Part shown: in pieces, positions 1-8,522 of the stretch | Layout: each line of letters begins with the position of its first letter | Numbering within the stretch: the first letter of the stretch is position 1 | From: CAZKEW01 sp964580435 | Lineage (GTDB): Bacteria > Acidobacteriota > Aminicenantia > Aminicenantales > UBA8522 | Length of the DNA stretch: 64,000 nucleotides | Assembly (NCBI GenBank): GCA_964580435.1 | Contig: CAZOKP010000001.1 | Coordinates: forward strand, 78,830 to 142,829 | Direction of reading: 5' to 3' | Notes under the pieces: generated by a model | Told to the model about the DNA's origin: nothing | What the model saw: the letters and a program-made list of their open reading frames with translations, nothing else | The model's database searches: none | Made by a program: the position numbers and the translations under genes

Positions 1-1
1 G

Positions 2-1030
2 GAATCAGATAGACCGATAAATACCTTCACGATCGGCTTCGGGTCATCTCAGTACGATGAGACTCCCTATGCAAAAATTGTCGCTAAAGCGATTGGTTCT
101 ATCCACCACCAATATTATATCGAAGTGGATATGGTGAGCGTATTAGAAAAACTCATCAATCATTTCGATGAACCATTTGCAGACTCATCGCTTATCCCGA
201 CATATTATGTTTCTAAAGTGGCGAGAGACCACGTGACGGTGATACTTTCAGGAGATGGTGGAGACGAGCTTTTCGGGGGTTATAACTGGTACACCTGGGT
301 TTTATTTCTGGAACAAATAAAAAAGCAGATCGGATCTCTGGATAAGATTCTTTCCTATGCCGGCAAATTCTTACCTGAGGGATTTCGTTTAAAACACAAA
401 TTGATGTCACTTTCGTTAGATTCTGCCGATCAATTTTTATGTAGAGTTTCGTTTTTTTCTCCTGAAGAAAAAGCGAGTCTATATAGGAATGAACTGACTA
501 GTGATCTTAAGATGAAAACACCCGAAACAAAGCTTATCAATTTCTTTAAATCTCTGGATGGAGATTTGATAAAGAAGATGACCTTAATGGATTTTTATTA
601 TTATCTCCCCGAAGACATATTAACCAAAGTCGATAGGGCAAGTATGGCGGTTTCTTTAGAAACGAGGGTGCCGTGGCTCGATCATGAAATTGTCGAGTTT
701 GCCTATTCTCTTCCGTCTGAGAAAAGAATAAATGGGAAATCAAAAAAATACCTGTCTAAAGAACTGGCCAAGAAACTCTTACCTGCAGATTTTCCTGTCA
801 ACAGAAAACAGGGGTTCTGCATCCCCATCGACCAGTGGATGAGAGGACAACTGGGCGACATGCTTGAGAAGGAATTGAAAAATGACTTTCCAGGGCATTT
901 TTTAAATACTGACTACATAGCAGAGATTTTTTATAAGAGTAGAAATAGTCGAAAATTTAAATACGGTCACAAGTTATTTTCAATCCTTATTTTTTTGATG
1001 TGGCATAGAAGGTTTATTATCGGCCAATGA
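2..1030 (+). CDS. asnB: asparagine synthase (glutamine-hydrolysing), C-terminal part
   Basis: This is the synthetase half of a class B asparagine synthase, which amidates aspartate, or a sugar-linked acid in polysaccharide clusters, using glutamine and ATP. The frame is open from base 2, so the gene begins before the window and the glutaminase domain and PP-loop are missing. Visible family signatures are TFTIGF close to the left edge, SGDGGDELFGGY at about bases 248-283, and the SLETRVPWLDHEIVEFA block, all typical of the AsnB C-terminal domain. The stop overlaps the next start (ATGA), which places it in the exopolysaccharide operon. AsnB homologues are common there, where the acceptor may be a uronic acid rather than aspartate. 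The family is certain; the substrate is not. Confidence 0.93.
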   Translation, partial: ESDRPINTFTIGFGSSQYDETPYAKIVAKAIGSIHHQYYIEVDMVSVLEKLINHFDEPFADSSLIPTYYVSKVARDHVTVILSGDGGDELFGGYNWYTWVLFLEQIKKQIGSLDKILSYAGKFLPEGFRLKHKLMSLSLDSADQFLCRVSFFSPEEKASLYRNELTSDLKMKTPETKLINFFKSLDGDLIKKMTLMDFYYYLPEDILTKVDRASMAVSLETRVPWLDHEIVEFAYSLPSEKRINGKSKKYLSKELAKKLLPADFPVNRKQGFCIPIDQWMRGQLGDMLEKELKNDFPGHFLNTDYIAEIFYKSRNSRKFKYGHKLFSILIFLMWHRRFIIGQ

Positions 1031-2151
1031 ATATCCTCTGGTTTTTAGAAAAAAATTTTGACGTTTCCCTCAGCAGATCCGCCAGAATAGCTACCATAAA
1101 ATATCTTGAGAAAGGGCATGATATCCTTATCGTAACAAATTTTAGGAGACAAAGAATATATGATAGTCTATTTAAAAGCAAGATTATCTATTTGAACAAG
1201 ATTGATTTTCCATTTGTCAGGACCTTATCTTTGTATCATCAACATATCAAATTTCTAGATAGAGTTGATCTAAAAAAGATTGACATCGTTTTGGTCAATT
1301 CTAGCAATCCATATCTGATGAGAAAATTGTTCAAGCTAAGAAAGCAATATCGGTTTAGGATTATCTTGGATATTAGAACACTGCCGGTGGATACAAACTT
1401 TTTTATAAAAGAAAAGAATGAATTTCTGTTTGAGAGAAGCATTAAGATCGCGGCAAAGAACTTTGACGGAATCACCTATATCACTGAGGAAATGAAAAAA
1501 TATTGCACCAATAAATACAAGCTTCCCGATCATAGATCTGCCGTCTGGAGTTCGGGAGTAGATACGGATTTATTCAAGCCCGCAGATCAACATCGAGATG
1601 GCCAAGCATTTCGCTTGATGTATCATGGGGTTATCACAAAAAATAGAGGAATAAAGAATGTTGTAAAAGCCCTGGAGTTGTTGCAAGAGCAAGATATTGA
1701 GTTTTTATTGCTTGGATCGGGCAAAGAATCATGTCGTTTGAAAAAGCTCGTTAAAAAAATAGGATTAGAAGATAAAGTGTTTTTTTACGAAAATGTTTCT
1801 CATGAACAGGTTCCTAAATTTATTAACGGCATTGATGCTGGGATTGTTCCGCTTCCCCGATTTGCGGCTTGGAATGTGAGTTCTCCGATTAAAGTTTTTG
1901 AATATTTGGCCTGCGGAAAGCCCGTTGTTGTAACCAAAATACCAGCACATATAAGTATTTTTAACGGAAAAAGCTTTGCCTTTTGGGCAGAAAATTCGAG
2001 TCCAAGCGCGGTTGCCAAGGCGATCCTGGATGCGCAAAAAAGCAAAGGCGATTTCAAGAAATTAGGCTTAGAAGCAAGAGATTTTGTGGGAAAAAATTTC
2101 ACCTGGGAAAGACAGATCTCTAAACTCGAGACGTTTCTTAGAGGAGTTTAA
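1027..2151 (+). CDS. GT4-type glycosyltransferase
   Basis: This probable cytoplasmic retaining glycosyltransferase adds a sugar from a nucleotide donor to a lipid-linked exopolysaccharide intermediate. It has 374 residues and the two-domain GT-B pattern. The C-terminal half carries the MYHGVITKNRGI start of the donor domain, LLLGSGKE, and the SPIKVFEYLACGKPVV segment, which stands in the position of the E-x7-E donor-binding motif. Its start overlaps the asparagine synthase stop by 4 bp, and the next gene follows after 2 bp, so the three are probably cotranscribed and translationally coupled. Sugar specificity cannot be read from the sequence. The gene is AT-rich like the rest of this cluster. 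Confidence 0.88.
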   Translation: MNILWFLEKNFDVSLSRSARIATIKYLEKGHDILIVTNFRRQRIYDSLFKSKIIYLNKIDFPFVRTLSLYHQHIKFLDRVDLKKIDIVLVNSSNPYLMRKLFKLRKQYRFRIILDIRTLPVDTNFFIKEKNEFLFERSIKIAAKNFDGITYITEEMKKYCTNKYKLPDHRSAVWSSGVDTDLFKPADQHRDGQAFRLMYHGVITKNRGIKNVVKALELLQEQDIEFLLLGSGKESCRLKKLVKKIGLEDKVFFYENVSHEQVPKFINGIDAGIVPLPRFAAWNVSSPIKVFEYLACGKPVVVTKIPAHISIFNGKSFAFWAENSSPSAVAKAILDAQKSKGDFKKLGLEARDFVGKNFTWERQISKLETFLRGV

Positions 2152-2153
2152 GG

Positions 2154-3602
2154 TTGATTTCTCCCGTTAAAACATTCACTGAAATTGTTAACCGGCATAG
2201 CATTTTTCTATCTTCGATTGCTTTGCCCTTCGCGTTGGGTTATGTCTTGAGCAGAGCCATCGTCAACAAAAATTATTATGTTATGCTTGTTGTTGCCATT
2301 GCTTTTGTAGGATTTCTTGTTCTTAAGTCAAATATCATTTCTATCTCCGTGATCCTATTCTTGGCTTTTTTTGGAAACTGGTTTCAGGCACTGGGAATAT
2401 TGCCGGGACAATTCATTTGGCTTGTCGAAGTCATTATAGTCGCGCTATTTTTAAAAGCGGTATTTCTAAAAATATTAGCGGGAGAAAAGATTCAGCTAAA
2501 ATATATTTGCACAGTTTTATTGTTTTTGAGCATTGTATTGATCTCCCTCGTACTGAATTCAACTTCCTTTATCTATGTTTCACTTTTTCTTAGGTTGCTC
2601 ATCCGATATTATTTGTTGTATTTGGCCCTGATAAATCTTGAGCTTAGTGAGAAATCTATTAAATTACTTACCAAGCTACTGGTTTTTTTATTCATTATTC
2701 AGATTCCTACTGCTATCGTAAAATACTTTCATTATGGACAGGGAGAACAAGCTATTGGCACGTATGAATTCTCTGCTGGAGCATTATCCACGGTTCTTCC
2801 TCTAATTGCCCTCAGTTTCTGTTTTGCCTTCTATTTTTTTTATAAACGTTCTCGGTTGTATCTATTGTTAGCCCTTAGCTTCATCATTTTTGGCGTGATA
2901 GGAGGCAAAAAGGCCATTATCATAGTTGTTCCCGTTTTGGTGCTTTTCTTGGGTTTTTTTATTAGAGGTCAATCTAAAAATGTTTTAAGATATTTTCTTT
3001 GGGGAAGCTTAATAGTTATATTTGCCGCATTTATATCTGTAAGATTTATTGGCAGGCTGAATCCTCAGGAACATGGGGAAAAATCAGTCTTCAAATATCT
3101 GAGTGGATATTTTATGGCATACGAAACAAATGTCTATGAAGGCCAATCTGTGGGGAGGATTGCGACAACAAAGAATGTGTTTCATATCCTGGAAGATTCA
3201 GGTTTCGAAAAATTGTTGTTTGGGTTGGGTCCAGGAAGTTATATCAAAACTCGATTCGGGGGGCTTAAAGAAAACGTAATGGCGTCACTACCTATTATGT
3301 ACGGTATAACTGGATTCACCTGGCTTGCCCTTCAAGTAGGCTATGTGGGCGCTTTTTTTTATTTAGGCCTTTTTTATATCATGCTGATTGGTTTCCTCCA
3401 TTTCTACAAACGGGAGGAGAGACCTTATTGGAAGTCCGTGGGATTTGGAATGTTCGGATTCTCTTTTGTTATGCTTTTTATAAACATTTTCTATGCCCCA
3501 ATAATCTTCGATGATTTGGTTCCTTTGGTATTCTTTTTGCTGAGCGCATTTTTGGAAAGAATGAAGGCTAAGAGAAGTCTATTGGGCATAGAAGCCATCT
3601 GA
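2154..3602 (+). CDS. O-antigen polymerase/ligase-like membrane protein
   Basis: This is a 482-residue integral membrane protein with about ten to twelve hydrophobic segments and a larger polar loop around residues 300-375 that contains FGLGPGSYIKTRFGG. That architecture fits the Wzy/WaaL polymerase-ligase superfamily, which polymerises or transfers lipid-linked repeat units at the outer face of the inner membrane. The start is a TTG two bases after the preceding stop. A GAGG within the end of the upstream gene and an AAGG just before the TTG support it. It sits between two GT4 genes. A second, more typical member lies at 10860-12338, so one may polymerise and the other ligate; which does which is unknown. 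Confidence 0.75.
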   Translation: MISPVKTFTEIVNRHSIFLSSIALPFALGYVLSRAIVNKNYYVMLVVAIAFVGFLVLKSNIISISVILFLAFFGNWFQALGILPGQFIWLVEVIIVALFLKAVFLKILAGEKIQLKYICTVLLFLSIVLISLVLNSTSFIYVSLFLRLLIRYYLLYLALINLELSEKSIKLLTKLLVFLFIIQIPTAIVKYFHYGQGEQAIGTYEFSAGALSTVLPLIALSFCFAFYFFYKRSRLYLLLALSFIIFGVIGGKKAIIIVVPVLVLFLGFFIRGQSKNVLRYFLWGSLIVIFAAFISVRFIGRLNPQEHGEKSVFKYLSGYFMAYETNVYEGQSVGRIATTKNVFHILEDSGFEKLLFGLGPGSYIKTRFGGLKENVMASLPIMYGITGFTWLALQVGYVGAFFYLGLFYIMLIGFLHFYKREERPYWKSVGFGMFGFSFVMLFINIFYAPIIFDDLVPLVFFLLSAFLERMKAKRSLLGIEAI

Positions 3603-3678
3603 GTGATCGATGTAATGCCTCGCCTTTTGTCTGGGGACTCTAAGGCCAACTAAAGATTTATAATCTATTCGATAGAAA

Positions 3679-4749
3679 ATGTGGCGTTCAAATCGAATTC
3701 TAATGGTCGCTCCTTCTTTTGCTTTTAAGGGGGGCATATCTCGAGTAACCTTTAATTACAATTTGGCTGGATTATTCAACGACAGGGTAGATTATTTTCC
3801 TTCCATTATTGAAGGCTCAAAATTAGTTAAGCTCTTTTTTACGGCAAAACAGTTGTTTATGTTTCCGATCAAGCTCATGATTACAAAATATTCTTTAGTT
3901 CATATACACACCTCTTCTTACAATAGTTTTTTCCGCAAGTCTCTATTTATTTTAATAGCCAAAGTTGCAGGCAGAAAGGTTTTGCTCCATATTCATCCGA
4001 CGCATTTCTATTATTTTATTAGCAATCTAAAAAGTCTGCGGAAATATTGCCTGTTCAAGATATTGAAACTATGTGATAGCTTTGTTGTGCTAACAGAAGA
4101 TATGCAGCTAAGGATGAAAGAATTATTTCCGACAAAAACAATAAATGTCTTGCCAAACCCGGTGAGTGTCAATGATTTTAAACTATCAGAATCAATCGGC
4201 CGCAATAAAAACATTTTGCTTTATATGGGAACATTTTTGCCTGAAAAAGGAATATACGATATTGTAAAAGCCGCTCCTTTAATTATTAGAGAATTGCCAG
4301 GGATACGAATTGTGCTTTGTGGAGACAAGGGGAGAGCTAGCCTGCGAAAAGAAATCAAGAGCCTGCAATTGGACAGCCAAATTGAAATCAAGAAATGGGT
4401 CGACGGGTTGGAAAAGAAACAATTGCTTTTTTCTTCGACGGCCGTTATTTTGCCCTCTTATAGCGAAGGAATCCCGAATATTATTTTAGAAGCCATGTCG
4501 TCTTTTCTTCCAATTATTACAACTCCAGTAGGGGGAATACCCTCTATTTTGGAGGATGAAAAGAATTGCCTTTTTTTCGAGCCGGGGAATATTCCTGCTC
4601 TGACGAACAGGGTGATCAGAATTTTCAAAGACCCTGCTTTACGAAGAAAAATGGCTCAAAACAACTATTCGAAGGTTAGGTCATTCGATACTTCATTAAT
4701 AATAAAAAAACTCAAAAATATCTATCTATCTCGGGGCGCGTATCAATAA
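3679..4749 (+). CDS. GT4-type glycosyltransferase
   Basis: This 356-residue GT-B glycosyltransferase is clearly family GT4. The N-terminal domain has the FKGGISRV loop and an HIHTSSYNSF segment. The C-terminal domain has NILLYMGTFLPEKGIYDIVKA, and then PSYSEGIPNIILEAM with the E-x7-E donor-binding motif, followed by TTPVGGIP. It is expected to act in the cytoplasm on the growing exopolysaccharide unit. There is a 76-bp gap after the previous gene and no strong ribosome site before the ATG. The next gene follows after 3 bp. Donor and acceptor sugars cannot be deduced. Confidence 0.9.
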   Translation: MWRSNRILMVAPSFAFKGGISRVTFNYNLAGLFNDRVDYFPSIIEGSKLVKLFFTAKQLFMFPIKLMITKYSLVHIHTSSYNSFFRKSLFILIAKVAGRKVLLHIHPTHFYYFISNLKSLRKYCLFKILKLCDSFVVLTEDMQLRMKELFPTKTINVLPNPVSVNDFKLSESIGRNKNILLYMGTFLPEKGIYDIVKAAPLIIRELPGIRIVLCGDKGRASLRKEIKSLQLDSQIEIKKWVDGLEKKQLLFSSTAVILPSYSEGIPNIILEAMSSFLPIITTPVGGIPSILEDEKNCLFFEPGNIPALTNRVIRIFKDPALRRKMAQNNYSKVRSFDTSLIIKKLKNIYLSRGAYQ

Positions 4750-4752
4750 AAA

Positions 4753-6723
4753 ATGGTAAACGCTAAATGGTATTTTGAACGGTCGAGAAAAATTCCAGCC
4801 GCTGAGTATATTCATAGATTGGATCATTTAATAAAAAAGCTGTCTGATAAATACTTAATTAGAAGTTATGGCCTTCAAGCAGACGAAAATAGTTCCATTA
4901 TAAAAGTGAGTAAAGGAATTGGGAACATTAATAAAATTGAAGAATTTTTTCCGGGTGCTAAAAGCCACATAATACAGAATGCGGAAAATATTCATAATAA
5001 TCTCTTTGATGTCTTCGGAATTCAATGCAATTTTGGAAATCCTATCAATTGGCAACTGGATCCAAAAACTGGGAATTCGTGGCCAATTAGGTTTTGGGGA
5101 GATATAGGATATAAAAGAAACGATTCATTAGGTGGGATAAAATTTGCTTGGGAAGTCAATCGTTTTCACCAGCTTCCTCAGCTTGCCATAGCGTTCTCTT
5201 TGACTGGATATTCAAAATATAAAGAGGAAATATTTGCCCAGATTGGGTCATGGATGGATCTCAATCCTTATCCTAAAGGTATTAATTGGATCATGGGGAT
5301 AGAACTCGGATTAAGAATTGTCAATGTGGTGTATGCACTGAAATTTCTCGGAGATGAACCGTTGAATTCAAGCCAGCAAAAATTGATATCTGAATTTATT
5401 TCGATCCATGGAAGGCATATTTACAGATATCCCTCGAAATACTCTTCTTGCGGAAATCATGCTATCGCAGAAGCATTAGGGTTATTTGTCGCCGGGCTTT
5501 GTTTCCCAAGTTTGAGAGATGCGGGGACGTGGAAAACGTATGGGCAAAAAGTCTTGGAAAGGGAAACGATACGCCAAATTTATCCCGATGGAAGCAACTT
5601 TGAACATTCTATTCCATATTTACAGTTCGTTTTAGACCACCTTTTAGTTTACTATATTCTCTGCAAAGAATATGGAGAAGTGCCGGGAGGGGCCGTAGAA
5701 AACAGGCTCAAAGCTTCCTTCACGTTCATAGCGCATATTTTGGACAAAGAAGGTAACTACCCGGCCATTGGCGATGGCGATGATGGCTATTTATTAAAAC
5801 TTTGGTTTGGAAACCACAACAATTTTGTTTCTCTCCTAAACACGGGAGCGATACTGTTTGATTGTCCTGATTGGATTTTGGAGAATTCAGAATTTGATCA
5901 AAAAACGTTCTTCCTCTTGGGAGATGATGCGAAAATAAGATGGGAAAAGCTCAAGAATAAAAAGAAGTCTGTTTTTTTTAAAAGCAAATACTTCAAAAAT
6001 GCTGGTCTGGCCGTTATCAAGGACGAGAACAGCTCAGATTTATTATTTGTAGGGAATAGCGGACCTCTCGGACTCAAGCCCCTGGGAGGACACGGGCATG
6101 CCGACGCATTAAGCATTTGGCTGTCTGTTGACGGCAAACCTATTCTCATTGACCCCGGCACTTATCTCTACCATGGCGGAGGCAGATGGAGAAATTATTT
6201 TCGTTCGACATCTGCTCATAACACGATTAGGATAGATCAGCATGACCAAGCTGAAATCGTCGCGGATTTCATATTCAAAAGATTTTATCAAATAAAAAAT
6301 CCAGAATTTACCGAATCAACAAACATGGTTTTGTGGTCAGCGGGACATGATGCCTATATGAGATTGGATGATCCTGTTTTTCATAGAAGAGAAGCAAAAT
6401 ATTTTAATAAAGAGAAAAAAATCGTCATCACTGATCAGACAGAATGTAAGAAAAGCCATCTTATCGAGTGCTTTTTTCATTTTCATCCAGATGTCAGTAT
6501 CGTGAAAAAAAATGGGATTTTTGAAATAAAAAACGGAACAGCATCCCTCCGAATGATAATTGATGAAAAATGGGAAAAACACTCTATTATTAAAGGGCAG
6601 AATAATCCGATAATTGGGTGGTATTCCCCTGGTTTTAATAAACTGATGGCTTCGTCTACGATGGTGCTATCGGCTCATATAGAGGGTCAAAAATCTTTCA
6701 CTTCCTCAATTTATCTGGCATAA
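4753..6723 (+). CDS. heparinase II/III family polysaccharide lyase
   Basis: This 656-residue protein has an N-terminal alpha/alpha-toroid region (about residues 60-380) and a C-terminal beta-sandwich. The diagnostic heparinase II/III motif GGHGHADALSIWL lies near residue 444, followed by DPGTYLYHGGGRWRNYFRST and AHNTIRID. Members cleave uronic-acid polysaccharides by beta-elimination. Within biosynthesis loci they are often thought to trim or degrade the polymer the locus makes. No clear signal peptide is visible: the N-terminus is MVNAKWYFERSRK. It may therefore act in the cytoplasm or be exported by another route. It begins 3 bp after the preceding glycosyltransferase gene and is the last gene before a decayed oxidoreductase. 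Confidence 0.9.
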   Translation: MVNAKWYFERSRKIPAAEYIHRLDHLIKKLSDKYLIRSYGLQADENSSIIKVSKGIGNINKIEEFFPGAKSHIIQNAENIHNNLFDVFGIQCNFGNPINWQLDPKTGNSWPIRFWGDIGYKRNDSLGGIKFAWEVNRFHQLPQLAIAFSLTGYSKYKEEIFAQIGSWMDLNPYPKGINWIMGIELGLRIVNVVYALKFLGDEPLNSSQQKLISEFISIHGRHIYRYPSKYSSCGNHAIAEALGLFVAGLCFPSLRDAGTWKTYGQKVLERETIRQIYPDGSNFEHSIPYLQFVLDHLLVYYILCKEYGEVPGGAVENRLKASFTFIAHILDKEGNYPAIGDGDDGYLLKLWFGNHNNFVSLLNTGAILFDCPDWILENSEFDQKTFFLLGDDAKIRWEKLKNKKKSVFFKSKYFKNAGLAVIKDENSSDLLFVGNSGPLGLKPLGGHGHADALSIWLSVDGKPILIDPGTYLYHGGGRWRNYFRSTSAHNTIRIDQHDQAEIVADFIFKRFYQIKNPEFTESTNMVLWSAGHDAYMRLDDPVFHRREAKYFNKEKKIVITDQTECKKSHLIECFFHFHPDVSIVKKNGIFEIKNGTASLRMIIDEKWEKHSIIKGQNNPIIGWYSPGFNKLMASSTMVLSAHIEGQKSFTSSIYLA

Positions 6724-6842
6724 AAACACAGCACAAGCAGCACGCGTATTATCTTACTTTTAGAAATTTATACAAAAGTCATTTGAAACTCATAAATTGA
6801 TTCAAGAAACTTCCCTAAGTCTATTTCAATAAGCAGACGTCT

Positions 6843-7183
6843 ATGCATAACGTTGTCATCATTGGAGGCGGACCGAGTGGCTTGAAAGCCGGCGCAAGTT
6901 TGGCTAAAGAAGGTCTCAAATCGAGGATGCTCTCCGGGAATATGAAAGACTGTGGAAGAACAATATCAAAAACGAAATTTTGGTCGGATATTTCGTTAGA
7001 AAATGTTGTTCGAAATTCAACGATAATCAAATTGAGACTATGTTTCGAATCGCTCAAAATGATGGAGTCATTCCTCTTATAAGAAAAAAAGGGGATTTTG
7101 ATTGGCATAAAGGACTAGTGCTCTCTCTCTTGAAGAAGATACCGTTTGCTGAGATAATTAAGGTCAAATTTATCGGGAATTAA
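6843..7183 (+). pseudogene. remnant of a geranylgeranyl-reductase-type FAD oxidoreductase
   Basis: The first frame (from 6843) encodes a Rossmann FAD-binding start, HNVVIIGGGPSGLKAG, for about 25 codons. The original continuation is in another frame, open from 6908 to 7183, which encodes EDALREYERLWKNNIKNE and then a tail with MFRIAQNDGVIPLIRKKGD. That tail resembles the C-terminus of the geranylgeranyl reductase family (about 380-400 residues when intact). The middle, roughly 900 bp, is missing and the two ends are joined out of frame, so the gene is dead. It lies between the heparinase gene and the outer-membrane protein gene of the exopolysaccharide cluster. Confidence 0.75.
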
Positions 7184-7205
7184 AAATGACACAACGCTAT
7201 TCAAA

Positions 7206-8486
7206 ATGAACAAAATTTCGCAAAGTCTGTTTATTATGATTTTGGCAATCTTGATGATAATCCTGCTTCCTTGCTTATCCTACTCACAAAATTACATAAT
7301 GTTTAGGACCCAATTGGAAGAGATATTGGAAAGAACTAGGTTGAGGATTGGCCCGCTTAGGATTTTTCCGTCTATTGAGATTAGGGATATCGGCTACGAT
7401 AGTAATGTTTACCAAATGCCAACAGGGGAGATCAATCCCATTTCAGATTATACAGTAACGGCCGGGGTGGGATTAGATGTCAATCTTCTTTATAGAAATT
7501 GGGTGATTTTATCTTTTTCGGAACATCCACAATATGTATATTATTTCAATGTCAAGAACCTGAGGGCGCTAAATAACAGCTTTTCTTCAGAAATGAGGAC
7601 CTTAATTCTAAATAGATTTGTTTTATCAGGAAGATACGGTCAAAGCAGAGAAAAAAGGCGGCCTTCAAGTGAATTTGATGTCCCAATTAATGAGGAAGTA
7701 ATAGGAGGCAGTGGGAGTTTTTTCTATGAAACATCCCCCAGGACCTCTTTTGGATTTTCCTGGGCTGCCAATACAATTCGCTACGATAATGTCCTTCTTC
7801 CTGAGGAAGGGATTAATGCGGCTGATGCTCTTGACCGCGATGTGAAAAGCGGTAATTTTGAATTCTACTATAAAATTTTTTCCGAAAGTCTTTTTTTTGT
7901 GAGAATAGGTTATTTTGAATCTAACTTCGAAGATATAGAAGCACAGTGGCGCAACGCATATTCCTATGAGGTTCTTTCTGGAATTGAATTCCCGCTTCTT
8001 GGGAGAGTAAGAGGCACTCTTTCCCTCGGCTATAGAAAACTCCTGCCAAGAGAAGAAAGCATTGAAAGGTTTACCGGCCTTATCGGGCACACGAGTCTTG
8101 AATTCAGAACAGGACGATTTATTTTTCGTCTTCAATATAACAGGGATTTTCAATTTTCTTTCTCCAGCAGAAATGCCTATTTCATAGAGAATAGATATGG
8201 ATTAGGAATCTCTTTTTATCTCACTAGTTTTTTGAGGTTAGATTCTGATGTCCTTTATGGAATCAATAATTATCCTCATCCTTTTACAGTCATAGGTCCA
8301 GGAGGACAGCTGGAAGAGATCCATCGAAGAGATATCATTCGAACGTATACGACAGGTCTTGTTTTCAGGATATTCAGGAATATTGGGACGGGAGTAACAT
8401 TCAATTATTTTGAGAGAAAACCAAACTACTGGGAAAGAGGCAGAGAAAGATGGCTTGTTGGCGGAAGCCTTACCTATGGATTTTAG
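7206..8486 (+). CDS. outer-membrane beta-barrel protein of the exopolysaccharide cluster
   Basis: This 426-residue protein has a clear signal peptide (hydrophobic residues 8-25, cleavage near CLSYSQ). It is followed by many alternating hydrophobic/aromatic strands such as VILSFSEHPQYVYYF and FEFYYKIFSESLFFV, and it ends in the strand WLVGGSLTYGF with a terminal Phe, as outer-membrane barrels do. The early IRDIGYDSNVYQ segment resembles the barrel proteins that accompany exopolysaccharide export loci. A role as an outer-membrane partner for secretion is inferred from its place directly before the Wzz/BY-kinase gene. No enzymatic motif is visible. Confidence 0.7.
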   Translation: MNKISQSLFIMILAILMIILLPCLSYSQNYIMFRTQLEEILERTRLRIGPLRIFPSIEIRDIGYDSNVYQMPTGEINPISDYTVTAGVGLDVNLLYRNWVILSFSEHPQYVYYFNVKNLRALNNSFSSEMRTLILNRFVLSGRYGQSREKRRPSSEFDVPINEEVIGGSGSFFYETSPRTSFGFSWAANTIRYDNVLLPEEGINAADALDRDVKSGNFEFYYKIFSESLFFVRIGYFESNFEDIEAQWRNAYSYEVLSGIEFPLLGRVRGTLSLGYRKLLPREESIERFTGLIGHTSLEFRTGRFIFRLQYNRDFQFSFSSRNAYFIENRYGLGISFYLTSFLRLDSDVLYGINNYPHPFTVIGPGGQLEEIHRRDIIRTYTTGLVFRIFRNIGTGVTFNYFERKPNYWERGRERWLVGGSLTYGF

Positions 8487-8522
8487 CCTCAATTTATGAA
8501 ATCAAACTAAAGGTTGATTAAA

